DNA of 64,000 bases from a virus. Of the stretch, positions 51,791-61,208 are shown one piece after another. The number at the start of each line of letters is the position of its first letter. Within the stretch, counting starts at the first letter, position 1. The stretch spans positions 1 through 64,000 of the IMG/VR virus record IMGVR_UViG_3300031143_000003. The stretch is one strand, 5' to 3'. The notes beneath the pieces were generated by a model that had not been told where the DNA came from, searched no databases, and saw nothing but the letters and a program-made list of their open reading frames with translations. The position numbers and the translations under genes were made by a program.

Positions 51791-51814
51791 GTGTGATTTT
51801 CCTATAACTTATAT

Positions 51815-51823
51815 TATAAATAT
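51815..51823 (-). promoter_or_regulatory. Class C (late type) motif before the HNH protein
   Basis: GATATTTATAA, 25 bases before the ATG. Confidence 0.5.
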
Positions 51824-51830
51824 CAAAAAT

Positions 51831-52841
51831 TTACAATTCCATTTTTTTCATAGTATGATAATTTCTGCCGACCTTTAATGAAGTTGGATATTGCATAACC
51901 TTTTGAAGATCATATAATAATTGTTTTCCGTCATCCGGACTAACATCGAATACAAACGCATCGTATACATACAGAATCATTTTACTAGATTTGCCATCTA
52001 ATACTGCAAATAAGTCTTTCATTACTATGCAGTTTGATTCAGTTTCATATGCTTGGATTAAATAATTGAATAATTTTTGGGGAGTCATCCCTTCAAAATT
52101 TGTTTTATAAAACCTACGCTTAAGAATTGGTGTCTCAATATAACCGGTACTATTATAAATATCCCATAGTTTGGAAATGTATTTATCAATTTTGCCAAAA
52201 TACGTAACACTCTTCAATTCATTTGGTACTCCACCGTACAGTATTCTAAATGTAATACGCTTGGCCTCATTATACTCATCCTTTGATAATTCGTCCTTAT
52301 CAAAGTACAATTTACCCAAATATCTGTGGAAGCCACTTGATGGCTGTTCATAATCTATTAAGTTTGCGATCAGTCTGAGATGGTATGCGTCGTAATCGAA
52401 TTCTGCTATAATGCCACAATCAAATCTACTTATGTATTTTTCCCGTGTTCCATCTTCTTTGTTTAGTGCTGCATAATTTATGCCATTGATCGCATTAGAT
52501 GGTCGACCAGTCTTAGTATACACATTGTATTTAGTATACTCCTGACCATTAGCTGTTGTTAATCCGGATGCTTCGAGTTGATTGAATGTGTCGACTACTA
52601 GATCTTTATATTTAGCCACGCTACCAATATCTACTTTTTCGTATGATATGTTGCCCAATATGTCATTGAATTCCCGATGCTTGGATTGAGGTATAATATC
52701 ATCTAAGTCATCCCTATCCCAATACTTGCGATTAAAAAAAGAATGTGCAGGAGTATATAGTTTCTCAATATCGAGTATCACATTTTTGTCTAAGTAATGT
52801 GATATGGACAATTGTTCAAGTGTGTGGCGTATTTCTGTCAT
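51831..52841 (-). CDS. Minimal family A DNA polymerase homologue
   Basis: 336 residues, with no exonuclease domain. TKTGRPSNAINGINYAAL (template-binding), FDYDAYHLRLIANL (motif A, Asp kept), EAKRITFRILYGG (O-helix, motif B) and LYVYDAFVFDV (motif C, usually VHDE; Asp kept, Glu lost) follow the PolI order. It could be an accessory repair polymerase or a structural relative that lost activity. It is separate from the family B replicase. A class B promoter ends 3 bases before the ATG. Confidence 0.75.
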   Translation of the reverse strand: MTEIRHTLEQLSISHYLDKNVILDIEKLYTPAHSFFNRKYWDRDDLDDIIPQSKHREFNDILGNISYEKVDIGSVAKYKDLVVDTFNQLEASGLTTANGQEYTKYNVYTKTGRPSNAINGINYAALNKEDGTREKYISRFDCGIIAEFDYDAYHLRLIANLIDYEQPSSGFHRYLGKLYFDKDELSKDEYNEAKRITFRILYGGVPNELKSVTYFGKIDKYISKLWDIYNSTGYIETPILKRRFYKTNFEGMTPQKLFNYLIQAYETESNCIVMKDLFAVLDGKSSKMILYVYDAFVFDVSPDDGKQLLYDLQKVMQYPTSLKVGRNYHTMKKMEL

Positions 52842-52844
52842 AGT

Positions 52845-52869
52845 TAAATATAATAAAAATATTTGACAT
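52845..52869 (-). promoter_or_regulatory. Class B promoter touching the start codon
   Basis: ATGTCA-N11-TATATTTA. The -7 box ends only 3 bases before the ATG of the PolA-like gene, which would give a leaderless transcript if used. Confidence 0.68.
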
Positions 52870-52876
52870 ATAAAAA

Positions 52877-53275
52877 CTAGGCCTTGAATTGTTCCAAATC
52901 TAGTAAATATAAATTAAGGTATCTGTTGTTTGCAGCCTTAATATAGTGTTCATTTCTATGTTTTGCATCTGTTGATTTCATTCCACGTTCTATTGGTAGA
53001 ATCGATGCGTCTACGACAAACCATTTTAGTGTTTTTGCTTCGAATATTGCAGGCAAACTGTCATTATCGGATAGCCATTTCTGAGATACTTCAGTAACAA
53101 GTCCATCGTACCGTATAACAAATGATCTACGTATGAATCCACGTTTGTAGTCTGTCAATGTCAATTTTGGGAAATATGTTACTGGCACCGGAGTTTCATC
53201 TGTGTCATCACGTCCAACTAATGAACTGTATCGCTGTACCATGTCTGATATCATATTGTATTTTGATTGCTTCAT
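52877..53275 (-). CDS. Baseplate/tail-associated protein, 132 residues
   Basis: TYFPKLTLTDYKRGFIRRSFVIRYDG resembles small structural proteins of T4-like phages (FxPxxxxxDYKxGxxxRYF). It starts at the base where the hub gene ends, so it is in the tail operon. Probably a minor tail component. The exact equivalent is not known. Confidence 0.65.
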   Translation of the reverse strand: MKQSKYNMISDMVQRYSSLVGRDDTDETPVPVTYFPKLTLTDYKRGFIRRSFVIRYDGLVTEVSQKWLSDNDSLPAIFEAKTLKWFVVDASILPIERGMKSTDAKHRNEHYIKAANNRYLNLYLLDLEQFKA

Positions 53276-56200
53276 TATATCACATTGTTCCCATTACGCG
53301 TTATGCCTCTACCATAGAAATCTGCGGCTATTTTCATATTCTTTGACATAGATGGTAATTCTCCACCAAACATTTCAATATGTGCATGATCCCATCCAAT
53401 GCCATCTGAGCTACCACGCTCTAGTTTAGTTGGCACTCCAGCTTTATTGTATTGATGCTGTTTATGTGACCAATCTCCACCCCAATCGAATCCATGACTT
53501 TTAGCAATTCGTCCAAAGTCTCCCCAAAATGCGAATGCTTTGTCTCGAGTTTTTGCTTCGCCAATCTGTGCTATTGATGCTGGACTATTACCATATGAGT
53601 ATCGTAAGTCGACAACGTCTAATGCCTGTGATGCACGTTTACCAGATGCGTCTATAGCACAATGGTTACCAAATGTTATTGTTGATGTATTATTTACAAA
53701 TTTAGAGTATTGATCTTCTAATGATCTAAATGCTGTTATTATTCTAGGTTGCCATCCGGCTGCTTGTAATTCCGACACAACGTTATTCCATGCAGCTTGG
53801 ACTGTTGGATGCAATGCTGTTGGCGATTTAGAGGATGCTGGTCCATTTGCACCCGGGGTAGCATTTGGTGAATTTTGCCTTGTGTTTGTCGGAGGTGTTG
53901 TATATGTTACCTTCGACATTTCAGTTGATCGCATCATACCTGCTATACTAGTTGTCCAGCCACTATTGTTTATATTGTGTGAAACTGTTGTTACCTGAAA
54001 TACAACCTTTCCTTTGTATCGATTTGGTAGCATTCCGCCTTCATCAATCGTATCCAGCATTATTGCATTTCCCATGTATATACCAGCAAGACCTTCTAAT
54101 TCAAAGTCGCATTGTATTGGTATAGGTGGCATGAAGCCAGGATTATCAACATTATTTTGAAAGATTATTTTGTCAACATATTCAGCAGCCTTATTTTGTG
54201 CAGACTGTTGATCTATTCCATATACTAGACTCTTCCAAGCTGATAGTATTAGATCATTTTTGGGGTTTGCTGCCTCAATTGGTTCATCCGTATTCTTTGG
54301 CTTAGGAGGCGAGGTCATATTCAATGAATCATAAATCGGTGTTGCTGGGTCATTATATAAACTAAATGCAGACGTACCAACATATTCTCCGGCATTAGCG
54401 GATGATGCGGCTATATATGCTGCAGTTTGAACGCCTTTTGGTAGTTTCGACGATAAGTTGACATTTTTAATTATACCTAGATTGGTCCTAAATGTGTATA
54501 CAGATAGTCGCGAATTATCTCTAATTTCAGCTGCATTTGGTGTCATATTTAAGTCAATAACTGATATTTTCCTTGGGTCATTCGCATTGTTTTGAATATG
54601 AAAATCCCATGGATTACCACAGGCCTTGTTAACATCGTCTAATATACTATGTATATATTTGTTTAGTTCAGACTTGTTTGCATGGTATTTCTGCAATAGC
54701 ATGTCAATATTTAGCCATACACCAGACAATTGACCTCTTCCATTCTCTTTCAAGTATGGTGCAGATTTGGTCGCAACGACATTATATCCGTTTAGGAAAT
54801 TTATATTCTCTATTTTATCAAAGTTTTCTTTATTTGTCCATTCAGGTAAATTGTCACTAAACATTCCTGCTTGAGTTGGGTGGGGCATAGCCTTATCTGA
54901 TACGAGCATGCATACGTCTCTATTTACTGAGAATATATCTGGGTGTCCAAATATCTCATTTGAACTAAATAATCCATCGGCATTCATTGTTGTACTCTTT
55001 AGCTCAGCTATTTTTGATCCAGATGTTCCCCTTGGGAATGTCATTGATAGCATTGATTCGAAGAATTCCCATGATATGAATGTCTTTTCATCAACGTCTG
55101 TCCAAGCTTTGTCTGGATTAAAGTCTTGATCCTTTGGTACAAATACTCGCGCTCCAACAACTTGACCATTGACATCGGCTATACATATGTTTCTACCTGA
55201 CGTTGATCTGATGAAACTATATGGTTGAACGTATGATCCACCAAATATCAATTCTGATTTTCTATTTGTTGATGATACTGCGTCTACTCCGCTGTCCGAT
55301 TGTTCACCAGTCTTGTCTGCCTCGTCAATTTCACTTGGTGACATTTGCTCGAGTTTACCACCCTCGTTGAATTTGAACTTTTCATTGACGGTTTGGTCAG
55401 ATATATCGGTTGACATTAATGATAGATGCGTTAACATTGCCTCAAAATCGGCAAGAGGTGTCGAAGTTGAAGTTGTTACAGGTTTACTAACTTCACTTTT
55501 ACCAAATACATAGTCTGTGTCTGTTTTTATCGATGTTGTTACGATTTTAGCTGACATTTCATTGCTTGATATATTATGCGAATTCATAACTGAGTTTGGA
55601 CTGATTATATTTAGTGTGAATGTATATCCATTGTCACTATTTGACCAGTTGAATTTTGTTATAACGCCGACCATTGCATCATATTCACCAACAGATGATA
55701 CTGATCCACCATCAATCCCTTCAGATCCATATAGATTATCAAAACCGGTTGATTGCAACGTCTTTTTTAATATGTCTTGTTGCAGCGATTCCATTGTTGA
55801 GTCTGAATTGATTATTATCGTGGATTCATCAACATCGCTCCACCCCCATTCCAATACCAATGTTATTCCTGGCATCATATATAGTTTTTCAAACCATTCT
55901 AAATCCGATTCTGCGTATATTGTGCCCTTTATTTGCGCCGATCTGATTGATCCAAGTGTACCCTTATTTGATATTGTTATTGACTCTATTGCTGGACGTG
56001 GCTTGTTTAATCTTCCGCCGCCATATAATTTTCCGTATCCTGCGCCTTCTCCCCAACTTTCCAATTTTCCGTGTTCTGGTGGATCAGTTGTATCGATTAC
56101 AGATGACTGCAATATATATGCACCTGCATTTGGAAAACCTCGTTCTTCACTGGCTGCATTTGACGTCAATTTTATCCATGGCGTACGTTGCATATTTGTT

Positions 56201-56301
56201 CTATCATACCTATTAACTGACGCTTCGGCCATTTGTAGGTTGTCTAGTTTCTGTCTGACATTTGGGTGAACCTTATCTAGAAATACTCCTCTATAACTCA
56301 T
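53275..56301 (-). CDS. Baseplate hub protein fused to an M15 (VanY-type) peptidase
   Basis: 1008 residues. The N-terminal ~750 residues are beta-rich and typical of tail-hub proteins (WFEKLYMMPGITLVLEWGW). After a Pro/Ser/Thr linker (about 800-830) comes an M15-type LD-peptidase domain: RSLEDQYSKF, NHCAIDASGKRASQALDVVD, WGGDWS and DHAHIEM near 970, giving the zinc-binding His/Asp/His. The hub thus carries its own wall-cutting enzyme to open peptidoglycan during entry, replacing T4 gp5 lysozyme. Confidence 0.83.
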   Translation of the reverse strand: MSYRGVFLDKVHPNVRQKLDNLQMAEASVNRYDRTNMQRTPWIKLTSNAASEERGFPNAGAYILQSSVIDTTDPPEHGKLESWGEGAGYGKLYGGGRLNKPRPAIESITISNKGTLGSIRSAQIKGTIYAESDLEWFEKLYMMPGITLVLEWGWSDVDESTIIINSDSTMESLQQDILKKTLQSTGFDNLYGSEGIDGGSVSSVGEYDAMVGVITKFNWSNSDNGYTFTLNIISPNSVMNSHNISSNEMSAKIVTTSIKTDTDYVFGKSEVSKPVTTSTSTPLADFEAMLTHLSLMSTDISDQTVNEKFKFNEGGKLEQMSPSEIDEADKTGEQSDSGVDAVSSTNRKSELIFGGSYVQPYSFIRSTSGRNICIADVNGQVVGARVFVPKDQDFNPDKAWTDVDEKTFISWEFFESMLSMTFPRGTSGSKIAELKSTTMNADGLFSSNEIFGHPDIFSVNRDVCMLVSDKAMPHPTQAGMFSDNLPEWTNKENFDKIENINFLNGYNVVATKSAPYLKENGRGQLSGVWLNIDMLLQKYHANKSELNKYIHSILDDVNKACGNPWDFHIQNNANDPRKISVIDLNMTPNAAEIRDNSRLSVYTFRTNLGIIKNVNLSSKLPKGVQTAAYIAASSANAGEYVGTSAFSLYNDPATPIYDSLNMTSPPKPKNTDEPIEAANPKNDLILSAWKSLVYGIDQQSAQNKAAEYVDKIIFQNNVDNPGFMPPIPIQCDFELEGLAGIYMGNAIMLDTIDEGGMLPNRYKGKVVFQVTTVSHNINNSGWTTSIAGMMRSTEMSKVTYTTPPTNTRQNSPNATPGANGPASSKSPTALHPTVQAAWNNVVSELQAAGWQPRIITAFRSLEDQYSKFVNNTSTITFGNHCAIDASGKRASQALDVVDLRYSYGNSPASIAQIGEAKTRDKAFAFWGDFGRIAKSHGFDWGGDWSHKQHQYNKAGVPTKLERGSSDGIGWDHAHIEMFGGELPSMSKNMKIAADFYGRGITRNGNNVI

Positions 56302-56304
56302 ATA

Positions 56305-56604
56305 CTATCCTTTTTGATTGGCTTCCAATTTTGCAATAAATGCAGATGTGTCCATTGGTATACGTAATCTTATTCCTGATTCGATTTGCATCGATCCCTT
56401 ACCAAGGTTATTTGATACGGCTATTATCCACCACTTAGATATATCGTTATAGAATCGATTGGCTAATATATCTAATCTATCGCCTGCCTTTGAAATGACA
56501 TATAAATCGTTTGATGATGGAGGGATGACTGGATAAATGGTTGATTTGACAAACTTATTGCCGTCATCATCATTGTTTATGCCACTATGCTTATATCTGC
56601 TCAT
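56305..56604 (-). CDS. LysM-domain baseplate protein (T4 gp53-like)
   Basis: 99 residues. The LysM-type part is YVISKAGDRLDILANRFYND followed by KWWIIAVSNNL and GIRLRIP. Proteins of this design (gp53 of T4, gp25 neighbourhood) join the baseplate wedge. In the tail operon between the 476-residue protein and the hub. Confidence 0.82.
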   Translation of the reverse strand: MSRYKHSGINNDDDGNKFVKSTIYPVIPPSSNDLYVISKAGDRLDILANRFYNDISKWWIIAVSNNLGKGSMQIESGIRLRIPMDTSAFIAKLEANQKG

Positions 56605-56610
56605 ATCAAG

Positions 56611-58041
56611 TTATTCCTTTGGTATATCTGCTAACCATTCATTTGGTCCAAAATATGTTCTTGTTCTATCGTTTAGTCGTTTAGTACCAAGTTGTGTCGG
56701 TAATTCATTTTCAATGGTTTGATATGATACTTCAACCTTAAATGCGCGGGGCAATGTTACACCGTCCAATATTGGTTCTTCAGCTGTAGCACCTTTCATC
56801 TTCTTGTCCTTTGATTTGAACTTATCTTTGATTTTAGCTATGGCACCGGCTAAACCAGCTTTTTCACGAAGTGTTAGTGATTTACCATTTTTATCAGATA
56901 ATCCCAATTCCCATGGTAGATCTAGATATGGAGTAATTGATACAGACACAATATATCCTTCTTCATCCTGTATATAGTTTCCAACTGACAATCTTGCCAA
57001 TGGGGAAATCATTCTATAGTTATTATTGAATATTGGTGCAGTCATTCCTGACAATACATTTAATTTTTGATACATTCCCTTTAGTCCAAGATAACTGATC
57101 GCAAACACATCAAACCCAATTGTTATTGGTGCTCTACTGAACGATTTGTATGTGTGGAATGGATCTGGTCGACCAATATATGTCTTTGAATCCCATCCAG
57201 CATTGAAGCTGTTTGTTAATCCAGATAGGTTTATACCTCTAAATTCTAGTCTATCTGATCCATCTATATTTTCAAATGATATTGGGATCATTGCGCGTTT
57301 AGCTTGTGGCGTGAATAGTTTATCGTCTGCTGAATTGTATTTGTCATAGTTTCCAGCTGAATATGTTCCTAATCCAAACGTATTTACCAAGTCAAGTTTG
57401 CCTGCATAGTTACCATCCTCTCTAGTTTTGGATAGTATCGCAGCGATATTTTTGACGTTTGGCTTACCACTAAATGCCTTAATTAGACGTGCCATTACAG
57501 GTATTTTTGTCGATATGAACGAGTATTCAGAGCTAGTATATAGTTTAAATAACAGTTGAGCTCCAACGAATGCTATTCCACGTGGAGACACAATTGACTT
57601 TGCTAACCTTGCAATATCAAATATTGTTCTATCAACTCGTTCAGCTAATCCACCTAATATTGGATTATCGCCTAATTCTTCAGTACCCCATTTTTGAACC
57701 TTTGTCTTATGTTTCTTAGCTGGTCGTTGTATACCTCTAAGTATATACGGCTCACGAACGGTATATAACATACTGGTTTGCGATGAGTCCGTTTGCAAAT
57801 TAAACTTTGAATATATGCCAGTAAGTCGAGATGATTGTAGATCATATATGAAGCTGTTTGGCTTTTCACTTAGCATATTTACGGTATCACCATATCTATT
57901 TGCAGTGTTCCATTCACTTGTGTAGTTTCGTATATGTGATCCATCTTCAGCGTAGTGGACTTCATTTGCAATTATCTTAGTTATACTACCCTTGTTTGCA
58001 TTGTAGTATGATAATAAATCTGATTGTATATTTATTGGCAT
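56611..58041 (-). CDS. Baseplate or tail-tube-end protein, 476 residues
   Basis: A beta-rich structural protein without a recognised catalytic motif. By order (directly after tape measure, before LysM protein) it occupies the place of T4 gp48/gp54, which cap the tube on the baseplate. Its first base overlaps the tape-measure stop (TAATG). The assignment is positional only. Confidence 0.62.
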   Translation of the reverse strand: MPINIQSDLLSYYNANKGSITKIIANEVHYAEDGSHIRNYTSEWNTANRYGDTVNMLSEKPNSFIYDLQSSRLTGIYSKFNLQTDSSQTSMLYTVREPYILRGIQRPAKKHKTKVQKWGTEELGDNPILGGLAERVDRTIFDIARLAKSIVSPRGIAFVGAQLLFKLYTSSEYSFISTKIPVMARLIKAFSGKPNVKNIAAILSKTREDGNYAGKLDLVNTFGLGTYSAGNYDKYNSADDKLFTPQAKRAMIPISFENIDGSDRLEFRGINLSGLTNSFNAGWDSKTYIGRPDPFHTYKSFSRAPITIGFDVFAISYLGLKGMYQKLNVLSGMTAPIFNNNYRMISPLARLSVGNYIQDEEGYIVSVSITPYLDLPWELGLSDKNGKSLTLREKAGLAGAIAKIKDKFKSKDKKMKGATAEEPILDGVTLPRAFKVEVSYQTIENELPTQLGTKRLNDRTRTYFGPNEWLADIPKE

Positions 58042-59903
58042 TATCCTACCCCAATGTCTAACTTATTTAACGCCAATGTTTCAGCTATTTTTGTTCCATC
58101 TAATTCGATTGTTTTTCCTTCCATTACCAATCCAATTAATCTGTCCAATCTTGCAACAATTGCCGATGATGCATCTCCACCAGATCCAGATGGGCCATCA
58201 AATAGTTTTGTTCCACCAAGTAGAATATCATCCTTTCTGAATTTTATTGGCTGTTTGCCAGGACGCATTATAAAGTCATCAACCATTCCTGCCTCAGATC
58301 TAGCTTGTTTTTCTGACGCGTTATCGGAAATGTCCATTCCTGCTAATGCAATTTGCGCTGACATGGCCATTCCACCTGGCGCTGTGTATTTCATAATGGT
58401 TGCAAGTGTTCGTTGCACAAATCCTGTCTTATCGTATTCTGCAGTAACATTTTCGCCGGCTTCATTTTTGCCAGTTGTTGACCCAAGACCAGTCCAGCTA
58501 GTAAACGTCCGTGCTAATGCCTCAACTCCTGGTGCAACTCGCTGCGATATTGCCTGCCCTATTCCTGCCAATTGTGAGGCTATAGCTTCTTTTGCGTTAT
58601 CCATGCCTGTTGCAACTGATTCTAGTCCTGCTGCAACTGCTGCTTGTCCACTAGCTTCACTTTTCAATTGTGATCCAGCTAATTCAGCTATACTCATGCC
58701 AGTTGCTGCAGCTATTGCGTCCTGCTGTATTAGATCCATCTTCGATATGTCACCAACTTGGTTCCGAATCAATTCGGCTGCATCTCCAAATTTACCAGCG
58801 AGTTGTAATCTTCTAGCTTCGTCGAAGTTTAACTGTTTACCAGTTAATACTTGTGCTTCAAATTGTGCCTCTATCGATGATTCAATATCCAGCATTCCTT
58901 TTGCAATATCTCTGGCCTTTGACATAGATATACCTAGTCTAGTTGTAGCAGCAACTTGTTTAACTAGTTCATCCGTCTGACCCTTATACATTATTCTAAT
59001 ATCTGTACCAATATTAGCAATTTTTGATGTTATTTCGCGACCAGATACTTGTAATTTATTGTGCTTGTTTTGATCTGATATAACGTCTTCTAATGTTGAT
59101 CTGTATTTTGATAGGGACATGCCATTTTGTGTAGTGAACGCTAGTAATTTACCAGCAGCTTCAGTTGACAGTCCCAATAGTTTTACAGATGTTTTTATTT
59201 GTTTTTGGAAGTCTAGCGTGATATTTGGTAAATATCCTAGTTCAGATCGTAATGTAGATACCGACTCCTTGATTTTCTCATATAGGCCATCGCTTACACC
59301 CTTATGCAATACCTTATTCATCTCAGCTGCATTGTCTGCAGATAGTCCGAATTCCTTACGCAATCCCTTGACTTCTTGATTGAACTTCTCACCCATAGCA
59401 ATGAGTTTAACAAGTAGTACAATTATACCAATGATAATTGCTGCAATTGCAAAAATTGGATTAGCCATCATTGTTGCAGTAAGTGCTCTGAATCCAGACA
59501 TACCCGATTTGGTGAATGATGCGAATGATTTCTTTGCCGCCTTAGCCCCTTCAGTAACATACTTTGACATAGACTTTCCGACCAATGGAATTCTATCCGT
59601 GAAGCCAGTCATGCTCGCCGCCATGTCATCAATGTTTTCATTGAATTTTTCTTGTGTCTTTTGTAGTTTCTTAAGTAGATCTGCGTTTGATTTGGTGAGC
59701 TTGTTTACAGCTTCGCCCAACTCAACTTCTCGCATAGATAGATCGACCATTTCCTGCTTAAGATCTCTAGCCTTAAGTGTTCGCTTATCCATGTCAGCAT
59801 ATGCAATTCGCTGCTTTTCAAGATTTGCTGAAATATCGGTCTGGAGGCTTGCAAGTTCGCGTGCAATTTCAACGGACGAGTTATATGAACTTTCTTTGCC
59901 CAT
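58041..59903 (-). CDS. Tail tape measure protein
   Basis: 620 residues (T4 gp29 is 590). A long N-terminal coiled coil to about 105 is followed by a hydrophobic segment near 147-170 (AIAAIIIGIIVLLVKLIAM), helical middle and Ala/Gly-rich C-terminal part. This is the classic tape-measure layout. It sets tail length and may insert in the host membrane. The C-terminal GKQPIKFRKDDILLGG is a common tail-tip motif. Confidence 0.86.
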   Translation of the reverse strand: MGKESSYNSSVEIARELASLQTDISANLEKQRIAYADMDKRTLKARDLKQEMVDLSMREVELGEAVNKLTKSNADLLKKLQKTQEKFNENIDDMAASMTGFTDRIPLVGKSMSKYVTEGAKAAKKSFASFTKSGMSGFRALTATMMANPIFAIAAIIIGIIVLLVKLIAMGEKFNQEVKGLRKEFGLSADNAAEMNKVLHKGVSDGLYEKIKESVSTLRSELGYLPNITLDFQKQIKTSVKLLGLSTEAAGKLLAFTTQNGMSLSKYRSTLEDVISDQNKHNKLQVSGREITSKIANIGTDIRIMYKGQTDELVKQVAATTRLGISMSKARDIAKGMLDIESSIEAQFEAQVLTGKQLNFDEARRLQLAGKFGDAAELIRNQVGDISKMDLIQQDAIAAATGMSIAELAGSQLKSEASGQAAVAAGLESVATGMDNAKEAIASQLAGIGQAISQRVAPGVEALARTFTSWTGLGSTTGKNEAGENVTAEYDKTGFVQRTLATIMKYTAPGGMAMSAQIALAGMDISDNASEKQARSEAGMVDDFIMRPGKQPIKFRKDDILLGGTKLFDGPSGSGGDASSAIVARLDRLIGLVMEGKTIELDGTKIAETLALNKLDIGVG

Positions 59904-59904
59904 G

Positions 59905-60084
59905 CTAATTTATCCCGTATTTTTTATTGACCTTCTCGATGTTTGATTGCAATGCCTTGGCATCTTTTACGAGCTTATTGTACTCAATAAAAAATGCAGG
60001 ATTTTCTTTTCGTAGACGCGCAACCTCTTTATATTGTCCGTGTCCAGCAAAAAAGCCAATTATTAGTGATATTATCTTTACCAT
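59905..60084 (-). CDS. Small tail-operon protein, 59 residues
   Basis: ATG at 60084, stop at 59905. A short hydrophobic N-terminus (MVKIISLIIGFFAG) followed by a basic helix (YNKLVKDAKALQSNIEKVNKK). It could be a membrane peptide or a small tail component. It stands directly before the tape measure, after a class C motif. Confidence 0.6.
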   Translation of the reverse strand: MVKIISLIIGFFAGHGQYKEVARLRKENPAFFIEYNKLVKDAKALQSNIEKVNKKYGIN

Positions 60085-60113
60085 TGTATTCCCCTATTGT
60101 GATCATAGTTTAA

Positions 60114-60122
60114 TATAAATAT
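60114..60122 (-). promoter_or_regulatory. Class C (late type) motif before the tape-measure genes
   Basis: ATATTTATATTA, 30 bases before the 59-residue gene. Confidence 0.5.
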
Positions 60123-60133
60123 ATGGTTATACA

Positions 60134-60328
60134 CTAATGGCTTGCGCTTTCAGCACTTTTGATTGCATTTTCCTGTTCTGTATTCCAAGATTGTATTTCT
60201 AGTATGTAAAAGCGTCTCATCCAAATTGGCATGTTGTAGACGTCATTCCAAGAAAATCCACCTTGACCATGGAAAGCCAATGTGAAAATTTCCTTGTGTA
60301 TTTTGGGCCTTTGGTTAAGACCCTGGCC
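60134..60328 (-). CDS. Hidden +1-frame tail-assembly ORF, reached by frameshift
   Basis: A 64-codon frame with no ATG before its conserved part (FHGQGGFSWNDVYNMPIWMR, then RFYILEIQSWNTEQE). DVYNMPxWxRxFY is a pattern I know from gp51-like/hub-assembly proteins of T4-like phages. The frame is closed by a TAG just upstream of the T7 run and lies +1 to the gp26-like gene, which stops 4 codons after that run. It is therefore probably translated as an extension of the gp26-like protein by a +1 or -2 shift, as in tail-assembly chaperones before tape-measure genes. Confidence 0.78.
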   Translation of the reverse strand, partial: GQGLNQRPKIHKEIFTLAFHGQGGFSWNDVYNMPIWMRRFYILEIQSWNTEQENAIKSAESASH

Positions 60329-61163
60329 AAAAAAAGTCTAGACCGATTGGCAACGGTATTTCACTGTAATAGTCAAACTCTGGTAGGTCTATTGCAATGG
60401 TTAGATCTACATCTGGCTGAACCTTTGCCATATATTTCCTAAGGGCAAGTGAGTCTTGGGAAAGCATAGTTGTATCAACAAAGTCTCGTATTGCCTTATT
60501 TGAATCATCACCATCTATTGATGTTATTATATATTTTAATCTAGTTGATAGTTCACGACTGACCAATAGTCCACCCTTTGTGTTTTTCTTTTGTCGTAAT
60601 ACTTCAGCTTGTATTGATCGTTCATCGCGACTTGTCATAATCTTAAATGTTATATCTAATCCAGACGTTGGTAGCTTAAAATCTATACAATTGCCATTAG
60701 CAAACACTGTTTCGTCAAACTCTACGTCCTTTAGTTGAGTTAAGTCAACTACCATACTATGTGGTTCGTCTAAATCTAAATCAGGTATTTCAACAGATAT
60801 TGGATAATCTTTACCATAACCAAGAACTCTTGCTGCAACCATTACTGCGTTTTTATCGCCGACAATTAGATCATCATATTCAAATGGTTCACCTTCTCCA
60901 CTTCCAACGATCAATGCCTTGAATAGTTTGTCTAATGCTAATCCACGCTTAACCAATGATTGCGACGCTAAAATGTCTTCCTCTTTGGCTGTCATGTATT
61001 TCATTTCGATTGTACCACATCTGAGTGGGTGTCCTTCGACATATAATAATCCCTTCGATGGTAGATCTATGATTTCAGTTGGGAATCCTGCAGCTTTTGT
61101 TGCTTTTGCAGATGATTGACTAATAAGTCTATCTTTTAGTTGGCTGTCTGTTAAATTTGACAT
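60315..61163 (-). CDS. gp26-like baseplate/tail-assembly protein (frame 0)
   Basis: 282 residues from ATG at 61163, supported by GGAGAGTTACAAC. LPSKGLLYVEGHPL, MTAKEEDILASQSLVKRGLALDKL and VGDKNAVMVAARVLGYGKDY match the T4 base-plate protein family around gp26. It ends GLDFFWPGS just after a run of seven T, where a shift to the hidden frame would replace the last four residues with 64 others. Confidence 0.8.
   Translation of the reverse strand: MSNLTDSQLKDRLISQSSAKATKAAGFPTEIIDLPSKGLLYVEGHPLRCGTIEMKYMTAKEEDILASQSLVKRGLALDKLFKALIVGSGEGEPFEYDDLIVGDKNAVMVAARVLGYGKDYPISVEIPDLDLDEPHSMVVDLTQLKDVEFDETVFANGNCIDFKLPTSGLDITFKIMTSRDERSIQAEVLRQKKNTKGGLLVSRELSTRLKYIITSIDGDDSNKAIRDFVDTTMLSQDSLALRKYMAKVQPDVDLTIAIDLPEFDYYSEIPLPIGLDFFWPGS
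60329..60335 (-). other. Putative programmed frameshift site (T7 run)
   Basis: Minus-strand GAC TTT TTT TGG in frame 0. A -2 slip on the T run, or +1, continues into GGC CAG GGT of the hidden frame. An ordinary -1 shift would give a frame of about 37 codons without the conserved motif. Confidence 0.65.
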
Positions 61164-61208
61164 GTTGTAACTCTCCATTAATGTGTAACTAATTATTTTG
61201 TTTCTTTA

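Noticed and set aside
58024-58980. 318-codon open frame on the plus strand
   Set aside because: Antisense shadow of the tape-measure gene; low-complexity Ser/Ala/Pro composition.
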